A DNA stretch of 64,000 nucleotides from Neomoorella thermoacetica (GCF_001875325.1 NZ_MDDC01000014.1:16479-80478), one strand, 5' to 3'. Counted from the first letter of the stretch, positions 1 through 9,432 are shown. A program made the numbers and translations. Notes: a model not told the origin generated them from the letters alone.

Positions 1-1278
1 GACGAGTTTATCCCACTGGCCCAGGCAATAGTAAATCGCCTGCCCAAAGGAACTTTTGGGCAGTACCCGGGCTTTTTGGTTTTTAAGCCACGCCAAAAAG
101 GCGTCCAGCACGGGCCGGCTGCGCACCTGGCGGATTTGATAGCGTTCTTCCGGTGTTGCCTCTTTCAACTCGCGCTCTATGGCAAAGAGCCGGTTGCAGA
201 ACTCCAGCCCCTCCCGGGCGGTTACGGGTGCATTGCGTTTATCTTCCGGCAGGGCCTTTAAGGCTTCGTCGAACTTGCGCCGGGCATGGGCCCAGCAGCC
301 GACCAGGGTGACATCTGGAAGTTCATTGTAGCCGGCATAGCCGTCAACGTGCAAATAACCCTTAAAACCTGACAGGAAGCGGCGGGGGTGTTTGCCGGCC
401 CGGGTGGTCTGGTAGTCGTAAAGGATGATGGGAGGTCCGTCCCGCCCGGTACGGTAAAGCCAAAGATAAGACTTAGTGGTAGCTTCCCTTCCAGGTTCCT
501 GAAGCACTTGTAAGGTGGTCTCGTCGGCATGGAGGATATCTCTTGTAAGAAGGTATTCATGGAGGCGGTCGTAAATAAGGGCTAACCACTTATTTGCCCC
601 GTACAGCACCCAGTTGGCCATTGTCTGCCGGGACAGTTCAATCCCCAAACCTTTAAACTGCTGTTCCTGGCGGTAGAGGGGCAGACCTGCCCCGTATTTC
701 TGGGTCATAATGTAGGCCATGAGGGAGGGAGATACCGGGCTCCCGGGAAGTATAGGCGCCGGAATAGGTGCCGTGACAACGGGAGTGGTTATCTCTTCCT
801 TCTCGCAGCGGCGGCAGGAATAGACGTAGCGCACATGCTTAACCACTTTCACCTGGGCCGGGATGACTTTTAGTTCCTGCCGCACCTCGGTGCTCATTTC
901 ATGCAAAGGACCGCCGCAGCAAGGGCAGACCCGTTCTTCTTCCGGCAGGCGGTGCTCTACTATTTCTACCGGCAGATCTTCCAGGTTCATCTCCCGGCGG
1001 CCGCGCCCTTTGCGGCGCTGGTAGGTGATGGTTTCCAAATCCGGCTCCGGCGCCTCCGGCCGGGCTTCCACTTCCGCCTCATTAAAAAGCAAGAGCTGCT
1101 CTTGTAAAGGTGTGGTCCGTTCGCTGGAAACACCGAATTGCCGCTTCTTGCTTAAACGGAACTGCTCCATAAACCAGTTTAGCTTGGCGGTCAGTTCGGC
1201 GTTCTCCCGTTCCAGCTGGATACAACGTTCTCGCAGCTCTTCTATGGTCATGGCGGTGATAGATTGCGAAGTGTTCAT
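1..1278 (-). CDS. tnpC: IS66 transposase TnpC (partial, C-terminus outside window)
   Basis: The minus-strand frame is open from an ATG at 1278 to the window edge (426 codons; family members are about 500-530). It begins [19 protein letters not shown] and has an N-terminal leucine-zipper-like region followed by a zinc-finger motif with Cys pairs (CPCCGG, then CRRCE). The central part carries the DDE transposase region ([11 protein letters not shown], then HVDGYAGY and CWAHARRKF), all typical of IS66 TnpC. It lies downstream of tnpB with an 80-bp gap. The catalytic core looks intact in the visible part. Confidence 0.9.
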   Translation of the reverse strand, partial: MNTSQSITAMTIEELRERCIQLERENAELTAKLNWFMEQFRLSKKRQFGVSSERTTPLQEQLLLFNEAEVEARPEAPEPDLETITYQRRKGRGRREMNLEDLPVEIVEHRLPEEERVCPCCGGPLHEMSTEVRQELKVIPAQVKVVKHVRYVYSCRRCEKEEITTPVVTAPIPAPILPGSPVSPSLMAYIMTQKYGAGLPLYRQEQQFKGLGIELSRQTMANWVLYGANKWLALIYDRLHEYLLTRDILHADETTLQVLQEPGREATTKSYLWLYRTGRDGPPIILYDYQTTRAGKHPRRFLSGFKGYLHVDGYAGYNELPDVTLVGCWAHARRKFDEALKALPEDKRNAPVTAREGLEFCNRLFAIERELKEATPEERYQIRQVRSRPVLDAFLAWLKNQKARVLPKSSFGQAIYYCLGQWDKLV

Positions 1279-1358
1279 GCTTTAATGATTCGACGAATCG
1301 CGTCGAATTCCTCTAGAATCAACCACAAACAGAAAATATTTCTTTCTGGCGATTTCTA

Positions 1359-1715
1359 TTACAAGATGGTACGCGCTTTTACCTCGGGATGGGCTTGGGG
1401 CTGTTTTAAGGGGAGGCCGTCAAGCAGCCAGCGCAGCTCCCGGCGGCTTATGGTGATGGTTGCCGAAGTGTTTCTTTCCGGCCATAGGAATTTGCCCTTC
1501 TCCAGCCGGCGGTAATAAAGCCAGAAACCGTTATGCTCCCAATGGAGAATCTTTAGTTTATCCCGCTGGCGGTTACAGAAAACGAAAAGGCAAGAAGAGA
1601 AGGGGTCCAGCTCGAACCCTTCCTTGACCAGCACCGCCAGGCCGTCAATGGACTTGCGCAAATCCGTTGCACCGCAGGCGAGATAAACCCGGTCGATGCC
1701 TGTTTCGTTTAGCAT
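1359..1715 (-). CDS. tnpB: IS66 accessory protein TnpB
   Basis: 118 aa protein with the family signature: VYLACGATDLRKSIDGLA near the N-terminus, then FVFCNRQRDKLKILHWEHNG and a GFWLYYRRLEKGKF block. IS66 TnpB is needed for transposition of these elements but its biochemical role is poorly defined. It overlaps the end of tnpA by 7 bp, suggesting translational coupling within the IS. Confidence 0.93.
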   Translation of the reverse strand: MLNETGIDRVYLACGATDLRKSIDGLAVLVKEGFELDPFSSCLFVFCNRQRDKLKILHWEHNGFWLYYRRLEKGKFLWPERNTSATITISRRELRWLLDGLPLKQPQAHPEVKARTIL

Positions 1716-2035
1716 AAAGCCACCAGCGCCTTAACTACCTGAGAAAGCAGGGCGGGATCAAAGCCGGGCTTTACTTCGATGCTGACCGGTCCTACATTAA
1801 CCAGTAAAGCGTGGCCCTGTTCTATAGATGCCTGCTCGGTTATTTTTACCGGCAACCACCGGTTTGAGTTTCCCGGGGAAACCACATCCTGGTTTTTATA
1901 CTTCCGCAGCCAATACCATAATTGTTTGGAGTTAACGTCCTCATGGGAGGAGCACCATTCTTTTACGCTCTGCCCACTCTTCTTGTATTCAGCTATCCGG
2001 GTTTCCCATAGTGCTTGCCGTTCAGCTTTGGTCAT
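1709..2035 (-). CDS. tnpA: IS66 accessory protein TnpA
   Basis: 108 aa. The N-terminus reads MTKAERQALWETRIAEYKKS, followed by a helix-turn-helix-like stretch (SVKEWCSSHEDVNSKQLWYW) typical of IS66 Orf1/TnpA. It is the first gene of the element, directly inside the IS end. The SD AGGAGG lies just upstream of the start on the minus strand (about 2044-2049). Confidence 0.88.
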   Translation of the reverse strand: MTKAERQALWETRIAEYKKSGQSVKEWCSSHEDVNSKQLWYWLRKYKNQDVVSPGNSNRWLPVKITEQASIEQGHALLVNVGPVSIEVKPGFDPALLSQVVKALVALC

Positions 2036-2126
2036 AAGAAAAAAACCTCCTCAGCGTGTTTTCTGAGAAGGATTATCCCCTAAACCTGGGTATGATGCCA
2101 AGGTGGGTTGTATTTGACGCTTACAA

Positions 2127-3683
2127 ATGGACCGCGTGCTGAATGTGGTTTGCGAAGAAGCTCGTGCCGCGCTCCTCGTGCCCGTGGCTGCCGTCCTGCT
2201 GTACGACGAGCGACACAATGCGCTCAACCTGGCAGCTGGTTCGGGCTTGCCGCCGGAACTGGCCGAGCGGATGAAGTCGCCCCAGCGCTACCTTTATGAA
2301 GATTACGTTCTCAAAGGGGATCCCGTCGTGGTAATTTCGGATCTCCGTGCCGTCCCTGACCGGCGCGTGGCCGATTTGTGCCTCCATTATAATCTTTGCA
2401 CCGGAGCCGGCGCGAAGATGCAGCGGGAAGGCCAGTTCATCGGGGTTTTGGCCATCGTCACTACAGGCGGGGTGCGCCACTTTACCGCTGAAGAACTGGC
2501 GCTGTTGCAGGGCCTGGCGGATCAGGCCGCCCAGGCCATCACCAACGCCCGGCTCTTTGAGGAAACGCGGCGCCGCCTGAAGTTCGTGCAGTCTCTACGC
2601 AATATCGACCTGGCCATAGCCGGCAGTTTTGACCTGCGCGTCACCTTCAGCATAGTGCTGGACGAGATAACCGCCCAGCTGGGTATGGACGCTGCTGCGA
2701 TCCTGCTTTTTAACCCGCATACTTTAATGCTGAAGTACGCAGCCTGGCGCGGCTTTCGTACAGGAACTATTGAACGGGTCCGCCTGCGCCTGGGAGAGGG
2801 TTACGCCGGCCGCGCCGCCCTCGAACGCCGCACCATACACATTCCCTGCCTGGCAGAGTCCGAACGAGACACGGTCCAGGCCCCGCTCCTGGCGGATGAA
2901 GGTTTCGTTACCTACTACGCTGTACCCCTCATTGCCAAGGGCCAGATCCAGGGCGTGTTAGAGGTCTGCCACCGGTCCCCCATCGACCCCGACGGGGAGT
3001 GGCTGGAGTTCCTGGAGACCCTGGCCGGGCAGGCGGCCATTGCCATTGACAACGTAGCCCTGTTAGACAAATTGCAGCGCTCCCACCTGGAACTGGTCCT
3101 GGCCTACGACGCCACCATCGAGGGCTGGGCGCACGCTCTCGACCTGCGGGACAAGGAAACCGAAGGCCACAGCCGGCGCGTTACCGAGATGACCCTGCGC
3201 CTGGCCCGTGCGCTGGGAATGAATGAAGAGGAGCTGGTGCACATCCGCAGGGGGGCCCTCCTGCACGACATCGGAAAGATGGGTATTCCCGACAGCATAC
3301 TGCTCAAGCCCGGTCCGCTTACCCCGGCGGAGTGGGAGGTCATGCGCCGGCACCCGCAGTACGCCTACGAGATGCTCTCCCCGATTGCCTACCTCCGTCC
3401 GGCACTGGATATCCCTTACTGCCACCATGAGAAGTGGGACGGCACGGGGTACCCGCGGGAGCTGAAAGGCGAACAGATCCCCCTGGCGGCGCGCATCTTT
3501 GCCGTAGTGGACGTGTGGGACGCGCTGAGCTCAGACCGTCCCTACCGGCCGGCGTGGCCGCCGGAAAAAGTACGCGCGTACCTGAAGGACGAGGCGGGGA
3601 AACACTTCGACCCGCGGGTTGTAGAGGTGTTCCTGAAGGTTCTGCAGGAAGAAGTTCTGGAGGAAGAAGCTCACGGAAACTGA
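2127..3683 (+). CDS. GAF-GAF-HD-GYP protein, probable c-di-GMP phosphodiesterase, likely 5'-truncated by IS66
   Basis: 518 aa soluble protein. Residues about 1-150 form a first GAF domain lacking its usual opening helix, 165-320 a second GAF domain, and 330-510 an HD-GYP domain. The metal-binding pair HD is at about residue 380 ([19 protein letters not shown]) and the second signature [11 protein letters not shown] at 433-443, so the catalytic motifs are intact. HD-GYP enzymes linearise cyclic di-GMP to pGpG or GMP; the GAF domains would sense a small ligand. No SD precedes the ATG at 2127, and the IS66 end is at 2124, so I infer that the original start and upstream signal domains were cut off. 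It may be untranslated or driven from the IS. Confidence 0.85.
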   Translation: MDRVLNVVCEEARAALLVPVAAVLLYDERHNALNLAAGSGLPPELAERMKSPQRYLYEDYVLKGDPVVVISDLRAVPDRRVADLCLHYNLCTGAGAKMQREGQFIGVLAIVTTGGVRHFTAEELALLQGLADQAAQAITNARLFEETRRRLKFVQSLRNIDLAIAGSFDLRVTFSIVLDEITAQLGMDAAAILLFNPHTLMLKYAAWRGFRTGTIERVRLRLGEGYAGRAALERRTIHIPCLAESERDTVQAPLLADEGFVTYYAVPLIAKGQIQGVLEVCHRSPIDPDGEWLEFLETLAGQAAIAIDNVALLDKLQRSHLELVLAYDATIEGWAHALDLRDKETEGHSRRVTEMTLRLARALGMNEEELVHIRRGALLHDIGKMGIPDSILLKPGPLTPAEWEVMRRHPQYAYEMLSPIAYLRPALDIPYCHHEKWDGTGYPRELKGEQIPLAARIFAVVDVWDALSSDRPYRPAWPPEKVRAYLKDEAGKHFDPRVVEVFLKVLQEEVLEEEAHGN

Positions 3684-3780
3684 GTTGCTTTCCGGCCGTA
3701 GGTTTCCGACGAGGTCCCTGTTCCAGAGCGATTATAATTCCTGGTAGAATTGCCAGTGTGTACTCGAATCCTGCAAAAGT

Positions 3781-3951
3781 GTAAACTGTCAGGGGCCAGC
3801 CGCCGCTGCCGGTCAGGGCCTGGCAGGCGGCCATATAGACCTGGTCGATGTCCGGCCGCTCTTCCCGGTCGACCTTGATGGCGATAAAGCTATCGTTGAG
3901 GAGGGCGGCTACCTCTTCATCGTTAAAGGATTCCCTGGCCATGACGTGGCA
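3781..3951 (-). pseudogene. Remnant of a DUF255/YyaL thioredoxin-fold protein
   Basis: The minus strand encodes [20 protein letters not shown], then [20 protein letters not shown] and [13 protein letters not shown]. This matches the conserved N-terminal thioredoxin-like block of the large (about 650-700 aa) YyaL/SSP411 family. Both sides are lost: upstream the expected CHWC context is scrambled, and after WPLTVY the sequence leaves the family. Only about 57 codons survive, so this is a gene fragment next to an IS-disrupted region. Confidence 0.75.
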
Positions 3952-4111
3952 CCCCGAAGTTTTGCACCACCTGTAGCAGCACCTGGAAATAGCCGAAAAG
4001 GCTCTCATGGAGGGTGAAATACAACCCCTGAACTTTATCCGGTAACAGGGCATCCAATCGGATATTGACTTACCCTCCCGTGTCTGTTAATGTAAGAATA
4101 GCCCCTGGGCT

Positions 4112-4145
4112 GGCGGTCGCAGTTACCCGCCTAAATAAAACAAGG
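4112..4145 (+). ncRNA. preQ1-I riboswitch
   Basis: The segment starts with GGCGGTCGCAGTTACCCGCC and continues with an A-rich tail, TAAATAAAACAAGG. It matches the compact preQ1 class I aptamer: a 5-bp P1 (GGCGG 4112-4116 with CCGCC 4127-4131), a loop containing the UCGCAGU core, and a tail ending in the Shine-Dalgarno sequence. The layout is that of the Thermoanaerobacter aptamer, where ligand binding hides the SD. The next genes are a queuosine-precursor transporter and queF, which fits translational repression by preQ1. Confidence 0.9.
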
Positions 4146-4155
4146 AGTGATTTTC

Positions 4156-4836
4156 TTGCGTTACAAACTTTTTCCCTTCGTTATGGTTGCTTTCGTTGTG
4201 GTCTTACTCCTCTCTAACACGGTAGCCGTCAAGGTGGTAAAATTTGGGCCCTTCTTTTTCGACGGCGCCGTAATTTTATTTCCCATCTCTTATATCTTCG
4301 GTGATATTTTAACTGAGGTTTACGGCTACAGGCGCAGCCGGGTAGTAGTATGGACTGGTTTTATAGCCTGCCTGTTTATGTCCTTTGTCTACTGGCTGGT
4401 AGGTATACTTCCTACCGCCACTCCCTGGGGGGGCCAGGAAGCTTATCAACGCATCCTGGGACAAACACCCAAGATAGTTATGGCCAGCCTGGTGGCCTTT
4501 TTCTGCGGTGAATTTACCAATTCCTATATACTGGCAAAACTAAAAATCTTCACCCAGGGCCGGTGGCTATGGATCAGGACCATCGGCTCTACCATAGGCG
4601 GCCAGCTGGTGGATACTACCCTGTTTATCACCATCGCTTTTGCCGGTATTATGCCGGAAACTGTACTGCTACGCATGATAATGACCAATTATCTATTTAA
4701 GACCACCTATGAGGTCCTAGCAACTCCCCTGACCTATGCCGTAACTGCCTGGCTTAAAAGGGTAGAAAACGAGGATTACTATGATTTTCAAACCAACTTT
4801 AATCCCTTTATGGTAAGTATGGAGGATTTAAGATGA
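4156..4836 (+). CDS. Queuosine precursor transporter (VUT/YhhQ family)
   Basis: About 226 aa integral membrane protein with six predicted helices. It has the family motifs DGAVILFPISYIFGDILTEVYGY near residue 35 and TIGSTIGGQLVDTTLFI near residue 145. VUT/YhhQ proteins import the queuosine precursors preQ0 or preQ1. I chose TTG at 4156 because AAGGAG lies 8 bp upstream; the GTG at 4147 overlaps that SD. The gene sits 11 bp after a preQ1 riboswitch and overlaps queF by 4 bp (ATGA), so both are co-translated. Confidence 0.9.
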   Translation: MRYKLFPFVMVAFVVVLLLSNTVAVKVVKFGPFFFDGAVILFPISYIFGDILTEVYGYRRSRVVVWTGFIACLFMSFVYWLVGILPTATPWGGQEAYQRILGQTPKIVMASLVAFFCGEFTNSYILAKLKIFTQGRWLWIRTIGSTIGGQLVDTTLFITIAFAGIMPETVLLRMIMTNYLFKTTYEVLATPLTYAVTAWLKRVENEDYYDFQTNFNPFMVSMEDLR

Positions 4837-5225
4837 TGGAGTTTGAAGCTTTAGGGAAGGTAGTCCGCGAGCCGCGTAAAAAGTTGGAGGTATTTCCCAA
4901 GCCGGCTAATGTGAAAACTGTCATACTCGAATCCGACGAAGTAACAAGCCTTTGCCCGGTAACGGGGCAGCCGGACTGGGAAACGGTAGTCGTGGAATAC
5001 GCCCCCGCAAAATACTGTATTGAATCTAAAAGTTTCAAGCTTTACCTCTGGAGCTTCCGGGAGGAAGGCGTCTTTTGTGAAGCCCTGGCGGATACTATTG
5101 CCAGGGACATTTACCAGGCCTGCTCGCCCCACTGGTGCAAAGTAACGGTAATCCAGAAGCCGCGCGGGGGGATAAAAATAACTGCTTCTGCCTTTTATGG
5201 CGAGGGCGATAAAGACAAAAAGTAG
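4833..5225 (+). CDS. queF: NADPH-dependent 7-cyano-7-deazaguanine reductase QueF
   Basis: 130 aa, the size of the unimodular (short) QueF type. It reduces preQ0 to preQ1 with two NADPH in queuosine biosynthesis. Visible signatures are the catalytic Cys in SLCPVTGQPDW, the QueF motif region ESKSFKLYLWSFREEG, and a conserved His-Trp-Cys near the C-terminus (PHWCKVTV). The start overlaps the end of the transporter gene. Regulation by the upstream preQ1 riboswitch is inferred from the shared transcript. Confidence 0.95.
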   Translation: MMEFEALGKVVREPRKKLEVFPKPANVKTVILESDEVTSLCPVTGQPDWETVVVEYAPAKYCIESKSFKLYLWSFREEGVFCEALADTIARDIYQACSPHWCKVTVIQKPRGGIKITASAFYGEGDKDKK

Positions 5226-5227
5226 CT

Positions 5228-5260
5228 AAAGGCCTGCCTTTTTAAGGCGGGCCTTTCTAC
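5228..5260 (+). terminator. Rho-independent terminator after queF
   Basis: AAAGGCCTGCC and GGCGGGCCTTT form a strong GC-rich hairpin around a short T-rich loop, followed by CTAC. It lies 3 bp after the queF stop codon. Confidence 0.8.
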
Positions 5261-5363
5261 TATCATACATAATACTTTTCTTATGGTAGACGTCCATGCC
5301 GCCAGGCGGTACCATCAGTTGATAAAAATGGTAGGAACACTATTTTCAGAGTAGGGGCCGGGG

Positions 5364-5567
5364 TTACGATTTGGATGATATTGCAGCGATGATAATACAG
5401 GCACCGATGTGGTTGGCGATTGTTGCTGTTAAAATATAATCAGCAATATATTTTCCTAAGAGCATTGTAATAAGGGTACCGAAGCTAATAATTAAAGCGA
5501 TAACCAGGTTGGATAGTAAAGGCAACTGGATTTTCCTCGTTCCGTATGCGAGGAGACAATGGTCCAT
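5364..5567 (-). pseudogene. Fragment of a YtaF/MntP-like sporulation membrane protein
   Basis: The minus-strand frame gives LLAYGTRKIQLPLLSNLVIA, then SFGTLITMLLGKYIADYI and IGACIIIA. This resembles the first two membrane segments of YtaF-like proteins (MntP superfamily). The usual N-terminus (DSFAVG-type motif) and the whole second half are absent, and no SD is seen. I read it as a decayed remnant; the rest of 5261-5716 shows nothing recognisable. Confidence 0.5.
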
Positions 5568-5716
5568 AAAACGGAGAGGAAGCGGCTAGGATGTGAAGAG
5601 GGCCTGGAGGACCGGGGAAGGGCAGGTGAGATTGAAGTGCTTAATCTTTTCAAAAAGAAACCCCGGGTAACCATGAAACCGGCCCCGGGGCAATGTCCGA
5701 AATGTAGCAGCCATAT

Positions 5717-6847
5717 CTAAAAATTACATAGCTGTTGCTCCAGGCTATCCCACTGCTGCCAGTCTTCGAAAACCGGCTGGTAGCCCTTCTGGATTAGCAT
5801 TTGTTTTATTTCCGCTACACTGCGCGGGTCAGATATTTCAAACTGGGGTGCCCTGCCGTCAGGACGGGCATAGCCTCCCACCGTAACGGAAGAACCGGCC
5901 GATATTTTCGTGACACCCAGGGGCAGGATGTTGTCCCTGAACTCGGGGCTTTCCCTGGTGGAAATGGTTATGCCGGCCCGGGGTAAAAAAAGCCTGTGGG
6001 CTAGGAGGATCTGGACGAAGCTCCTGTCGTCCACCGGGTAGCCGGGTTGAAAGCCGCCGATACTGGGGCGCAGTCTGGGTAAAGAGATGCTGACCTGCAC
6101 ATCCCAGAACTTTTGCTGCAAATAATCAGCGTGCAGTCCGGTGAAGAAGGCCTCTTTCCGCCAGTCGGCCAGGCCCAGCAGGGCCCCGACCCCCACGGTT
6201 CGCATACCCGCCCGGCAGCTCCTTTCCGGGGCGTCCAGCCGGTAATGGTAATTTTTCTTGGGACCATTATGGTACCTGGCGTAGACTCCGGGGTCATAGA
6301 CTTCCTGGAACATGGTGAGGCCATCCACCCCGGATGCTACCAGCTCCCGGTACTCCTCTTCTTCCAGGGGATAGATTTCTATGGAAATGCAGCCGAAATA
6401 CTTCTTTAAAACACCGACGCAGTCCTTTAGATACGACACCGGGTTGTGCTGGCGCGATTCCCCCGTCAGGATGAGGATATCTTTCATTCCCGTTTGGGCT
6501 ATAGCCCTGGCTTCTTCTTCGACCTGTTCTAAGGTGAGCTTGGTCCGGGTAAATTTATTCCGGGCATTGAAACTGCAGTAGGCGCACTGGTTCACGCAGT
6601 AGTCGGACAGGTATAACGGAGTAAAGAGAAATATGACCCGGCCGAAATTCCTCAGGGTTATGCGGTGGGCTTTTTGGGCCATTTCCTCCAGGAAATTTCC
6701 TGCTGCGGGCGATAGAAGGGTCAGGTAATCGGTTGCCTCGAGGTGCTCCTTTGCCAGGGCCTTCCTGACGTCATCAGGGGTCCTGCTCTGGAAAAAGCCC
6801 TCGAAATCAAACCCCTCATACTGCTTGTAGACGTCGTAAAAACTCAT
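5717..6847 (-). CDS. thiH: 2-iminoacetate synthase ThiH
   Basis: 376 aa radical SAM enzyme that cleaves tyrosine to dehydroglycine (2-iminoacetate) and p-cresol for the thiazole half of thiamin in anaerobes. The iron-sulfur site is CVNQCAYC (CX3CX2C), preceded by FTPLYLSDY; the BATS-type C-terminal region includes [10 protein letters not shown] and [12 protein letters not shown]. The length is normal for ThiH. I prefer ATG 6847; a GTG at 6850 is also possible. It follows thiG by about 12 bp and shares the TPP-controlled transcript. Confidence 0.94.
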   Translation of the reverse strand: MSFYDVYKQYEGFDFEGFFQSRTPDDVRKALAKEHLEATDYLTLLSPAAGNFLEEMAQKAHRITLRNFGRVIFLFTPLYLSDYCVNQCAYCSFNARNKFTRTKLTLEQVEEEARAIAQTGMKDILILTGESRQHNPVSYLKDCVGVLKKYFGCISIEIYPLEEEEYRELVASGVDGLTMFQEVYDPGVYARYHNGPKKNYHYRLDAPERSCRAGMRTVGVGALLGLADWRKEAFFTGLHADYLQQKFWDVQVSISLPRLRPSIGGFQPGYPVDDRSFVQILLAHRLFLPRAGITISTRESPEFRDNILPLGVTKISAGSSVTVGGYARPDGRAPQFEISDPRSVAEIKQMLIQKGYQPVFEDWQQWDSLEQQLCNF

Positions 6848-6859
6848 CACTCCTGCCCC

Positions 6860-7627
6860 CTAAACCAAAAATCCCGTCAAAGGCGACGAAGCCTCGGCAA
6901 ACTCCCTGGTAGGAGCAAGGCCTGCCAGGTAGGCCATCCTGCCTGCCTCTACCGCCATACTGAAGGCCCGGGCCATGGCGACGGGGTCCCTGGCGGTGGC
7001 AATAGCCGTATTTACCAGCACCGCCGCTGCGCCCATCTCCATAGCCTCCATCGCCTCGGATGGTTTGCCTATGCCGGCGTCTACTATAATCGGCAGGTCG
7101 ATCTCTTCTATTAAAATCCGGATCATCTCCCTGGTCTTGAGGCCCCGGTTGGAACCTATGGGAGCTCCCAGGGGCATTATGGCCGCCGCGCCGGCTTCCT
7201 TTAAGCGTTTGGCCACCATCAAATCGGGGTTCATGTAGGGAAGCACCACAAAGCCTTCCCTGGCCAGGATCTCGGTGGCTTTCACGGTCTCATAGTTGTC
7301 CGGCAGGAGGTAGCGCTGATCGGTCACCACCTCTATCTTTACCCAGTTGCCGCAGCCGGCGGCCCTGGCGATCCTGGCTATTTTTACCGCTTCCTCGGCG
7401 GTCCTGGCGCCGGAGGTGTTGGGCATCAAGACGCAGCCTGCGGGGATATAATTCAATTCGCTTTCCTGGGGGCGGTCGAGGTCTACTCTCCTTAAGGCCA
7501 CGGTGACCACCTGGGCGCCTGATTGACTCACGGCCTGCCCCATTAACTCGTGGCTGGCAAATTTGCCGGTACCGATAAACAGCCTGCTTGTTAAGGCCTT
7601 ATCGCCGATAATCAATTCATCTGCCAA
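6860..7627 (-). CDS. thiG: Thiazole synthase ThiG
   Basis: 255 aa TIM-barrel protein. It condenses 1-deoxy-D-xylulose 5-phosphate, dehydroglycine and ThiS thiocarboxylate into the thiazole phosphate. Visible motifs are [11 protein letters not shown] at the N-terminus, WVKIEVV carrying the Schiff-base lysine, [32 protein letters not shown] and the phosphate-binding end [13 protein letters not shown]. It starts 2 bp after thiS ends, so the two are tightly coupled. Confidence 0.96.
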   Translation of the reverse strand: MADELIIGDKALTSRLFIGTGKFASHELMGQAVSQSGAQVVTVALRRVDLDRPQESELNYIPAGCVLMPNTSGARTAEEAVKIARIARAAGCGNWVKIEVVTDQRYLLPDNYETVKATEILAREGFVVLPYMNPDLMVAKRLKEAGAAAIMPLGAPIGSNRGLKTREMIRILIEEIDLPIIVDAGIGKPSEAMEAMEMGAAAVLVNTAIATARDPVAMARAFSMAVEAGRMAYLAGLAPTREFAEASSPLTGFLV

Positions 7628-7629
7628 TT

Positions 7630-7830
7630 TTATCCTCCCCCGACGATTCTAATTACTTCCACCTGATCCTGTTCTTTGATCACAAAATCAGGCCATAGCT
7701 CCCTCTTTACCACCTCGGAGTTTACAACTACTATGACGGCCCCGGGAGTTATTTTTTTAGAGTTTAGCAATTGCTCTATAGTTACGCTGGTGGGCACGTC
7801 TTCTTCCCTTCCATTTAAAAGGACCTTCAC
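7630..7830 (-). CDS. thiS: Sulfur carrier protein ThiS
   Basis: 66 aa ubiquitin-fold protein that carries the sulfur for the thiazole as a C-terminal thiocarboxylate. The N-terminus [20 protein letters not shown] and the core [10 protein letters not shown] are typical. It ends in RIVGGG, matching the required terminal Gly-Gly with one extra Gly. It is the first gene after the TPP riboswitch. Confidence 0.95.
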   Translation of the reverse strand: MKVLLNGREEDVPTSVTIEQLLNSKKITPGAVIVVVNSEVVKRELWPDFVIKEQDQVEVIRIVGGG

Positions 7831-7849
7831 CCGCTATCCCCCTTTCCTA

Positions 7850-7892
7850 ACAAAAATAGGAGCCCCCATCTGCCGAACTCGGTGGAAGCTCC
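7850..7892 (-). terminator. Terminator hairpin, expression platform of the TPP riboswitch
   Basis: On the minus strand GGAGC pairs with GCTCC across a loop, followed by TATTTTTG. It sits between the TPP aptamer and thiS, where a transcription-attenuation switch would be expected. The exact antiterminator pairing was not worked out. Confidence 0.6.
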
Positions 7893-7916
7893 GAATTAGT
7901 TCGCACCCCATCATCA

Positions 7917-8000
7917 TTACTTCCCTACGGTGGCATTACCCACATCAGGTTCAAAGGGTTAGGCGTTCAGCCCTCTCAGCCTTGCGGCACCCCTGCTTAT
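7917..8000 (-). ncRNA. TPP riboswitch (THI element)
   Basis: On the minus strand the segment reads GGGGTGCC, then GGCTGAGAGGG, then ACCCTTTGAACCTGAT and GTAGGGAAG. These are the signature pieces of the thiamin pyrophosphate aptamer (the CUGAGA core, the CCUGAU motif and the closing GGAAG). It precedes thiSGH, which it should switch off when TPP is abundant. Confidence 0.96.
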
Positions 8001-8002
8001 GT

Positions 8003-8331
8003 TTAATTTTACTATAATGTTACTACCTGATTCCTGTTTTGTAAAGGTATAGCCCCTTGAAATATAATTGTATTTTGAAAATGCCATATAGACTCCGCCC
8101 ATTTACTGTTAAGCAACCCGGCCGGCCAGGACATCCACGCTGCGAGCACGGCATAAGCAGGAGGATGAAAGTAACGGGCTGGCGTTTATTGATAGCCAGG
8201 ACCGGGGGCGGGCATACAATGCCGGCCCGGGGCGAAGTTGTTTTCAGTTAGGCCAGTTTTTTTGCTCACCCTGTGGGGCGATAAAGCATAAAAATAGGAG
8301 AGCCACTAAAACTACGGGGGACTGGTCCGTT
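8003..8331 (+). other. Intergenic region between divergent thi leader and glycosyltransferase
   Basis: No convincing gene. A 64-codon plus-strand frame at 8057-8251 has no SD and unusual composition. The stretch should hold the promoter for the minus-strand thi transcript (near 8005-8045) and that of the glycosyltransferase, but no clear -35/-10 pair stands out. Confidence 0.4.
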
Positions 8332-9432
8332 TTGGAAAGGGAGATAGCGATTTTCACCCCCAACCTGTTAGACTGGGAGGGCAAGAAACCGGTAATCGGC
8401 GGCCTGGAAAGGTATATCCGCGCCCTGGCCGAATTGCTGACAGATATGGGCTACGCGGTATCCTTTCACCAGAACGCACACCGGGATTTCCAGACTACTT
8501 ACCTGGGGTGGCCGGTATACGGCTACAAGGCCGATCCCCAGCATTTAAATGTGACCATAGAACGTATAGAGAAAAGCGTCCCCGGGAGGGTTTTATATTC
8601 CTCCATCCTGCAGCAGGTCTATTACCGCCCCGGCTCTATCTGCATCTCCCATGGTGTCTGGTGGGAACTACCGGGATCCAGCCCCGCCATGGCCCGGGCT
8701 GCCTATGAAAACCACGTCGCCGCCGCGCTTCTACAGGCCAGCCTGATAATATCCTGCGACTATAATTTCCTGAATGTCGCCCGGGCCATCTATCCCAACC
8801 TGGCCGGCCGCAAGATCCAGGTGATCCCTAACTTTGTCGATCTGAAGCGTTTTTACCCCCGGGAGGGGAGTGGCGGGAAGCGAATACGCGTCCTTTACCC
8901 GCGCCGCCTGTCCCGCGAGAGGGGTTTTACCCTTTTGCAGGCAGTTATCCCGAATTTACTGGCTGCCTACCCCGAACTGGAGTTCCAGTTCGCCATTGAC
9001 ACCAATACCCCCCGCTACCTGGAGGCTTTCCACGCCTGGCGGCAGGGGGAAGCCCACAACGAGCGCCTTCTTTACTGTCATCCCGATTTTGATGCCATGC
9101 CCGGCGTTTACGCTGATGCGGACATAGTTGTCATTCCGACTATTTATTCTGAGGGCACCAGCTTCTCCTGCCTGGAGGCTATGGCCATGGGCAAAGCCAT
9201 CATTGCCACCAATGTCGGCGGCCTGACCAACCTCATTATCGATAATTATAACGGCTTGCTCATCCATCCCACCGCGGAATACCTGGCCCAGGCCCTCCGC
9301 TTTTTAATCGAACACCCGCTGGAACGTGCCCGCCTGGGCAAAAACGCCGCGGCCACCGCCCGGGTCTTTGACCGGAAGCTCTGGGAAGCCCGCTGGCGCC
9401 AGTTTATCAACAAGGTCTATCCCCTGGGGTAG
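8332..9432 (+). CDS. GT4-family glycosyltransferase
   Basis: 366 aa GT-B fold enzyme. The N-terminal half starts IAIFTPNLLDWEGKKPVIGG followed by LERYIRALAELL, the donor-loop glycine motif of family 4. The C-terminal half has PNFVDLKRFYP, RVLYPRRLSRERG and EGTSFSCLEAMAMGKAII, the E-x7-E type nucleotide-sugar site. It likely transfers a sugar to a surface polysaccharide or glycoprotein; the substrate is unknown. It starts with TTG at 8332. A paralogue of similar size is at 10940-12058, with a GT2 enzyme between them. Confidence 0.85.
   Translation: MEREIAIFTPNLLDWEGKKPVIGGLERYIRALAELLTDMGYAVSFHQNAHRDFQTTYLGWPVYGYKADPQHLNVTIERIEKSVPGRVLYSSILQQVYYRPGSICISHGVWWELPGSSPAMARAAYENHVAAALLQASLIISCDYNFLNVARAIYPNLAGRKIQVIPNFVDLKRFYPREGSGGKRIRVLYPRRLSRERGFTLLQAVIPNLLAAYPELEFQFAIDTNTPRYLEAFHAWRQGEAHNERLLYCHPDFDAMPGVYADADIVVIPTIYSEGTSFSCLEAMAMGKAIIATNVGGLTNLIIDNYNGLLIHPTAEYLAQALRFLIEHPLERARLGKNAAATARVFDRKLWEARWRQFINKVYPLG

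Larger units (their letters stand above)
1..2124 (-). mobile_element. IS66-type insertion sequence, left end outside window
   Basis: Three minus-strand genes in the usual IS66 order (tnpA, tnpB, tnpC) fill this stretch. The outer end reads GTAAGCGTCAAATACAACCC on the minus strand, beginning at about 2124; a GTAA terminus is typical of the IS66 family. The other end is outside the window, so neither the inverted repeat nor the target duplication can be checked. The element ends two bases before the first ATG of the GAF/HD-GYP gene, so it probably interrupted that gene or its promoter. Confidence 0.85.

Noticed and set aside
3340..4053. 237-codon minus-strand frame covering the DUF255 remnant
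   Set aside because: Only the middle 57 residues match the family; the downstream part is the antisense of the HD-GYP gene and the upstream part is scrambled.
8057..8251. 64-codon plus-strand frame
   Set aside because: No SD, composition unlike neighbouring genes, no recognisable motif; it overlaps the expected promoter area of the thi operon.
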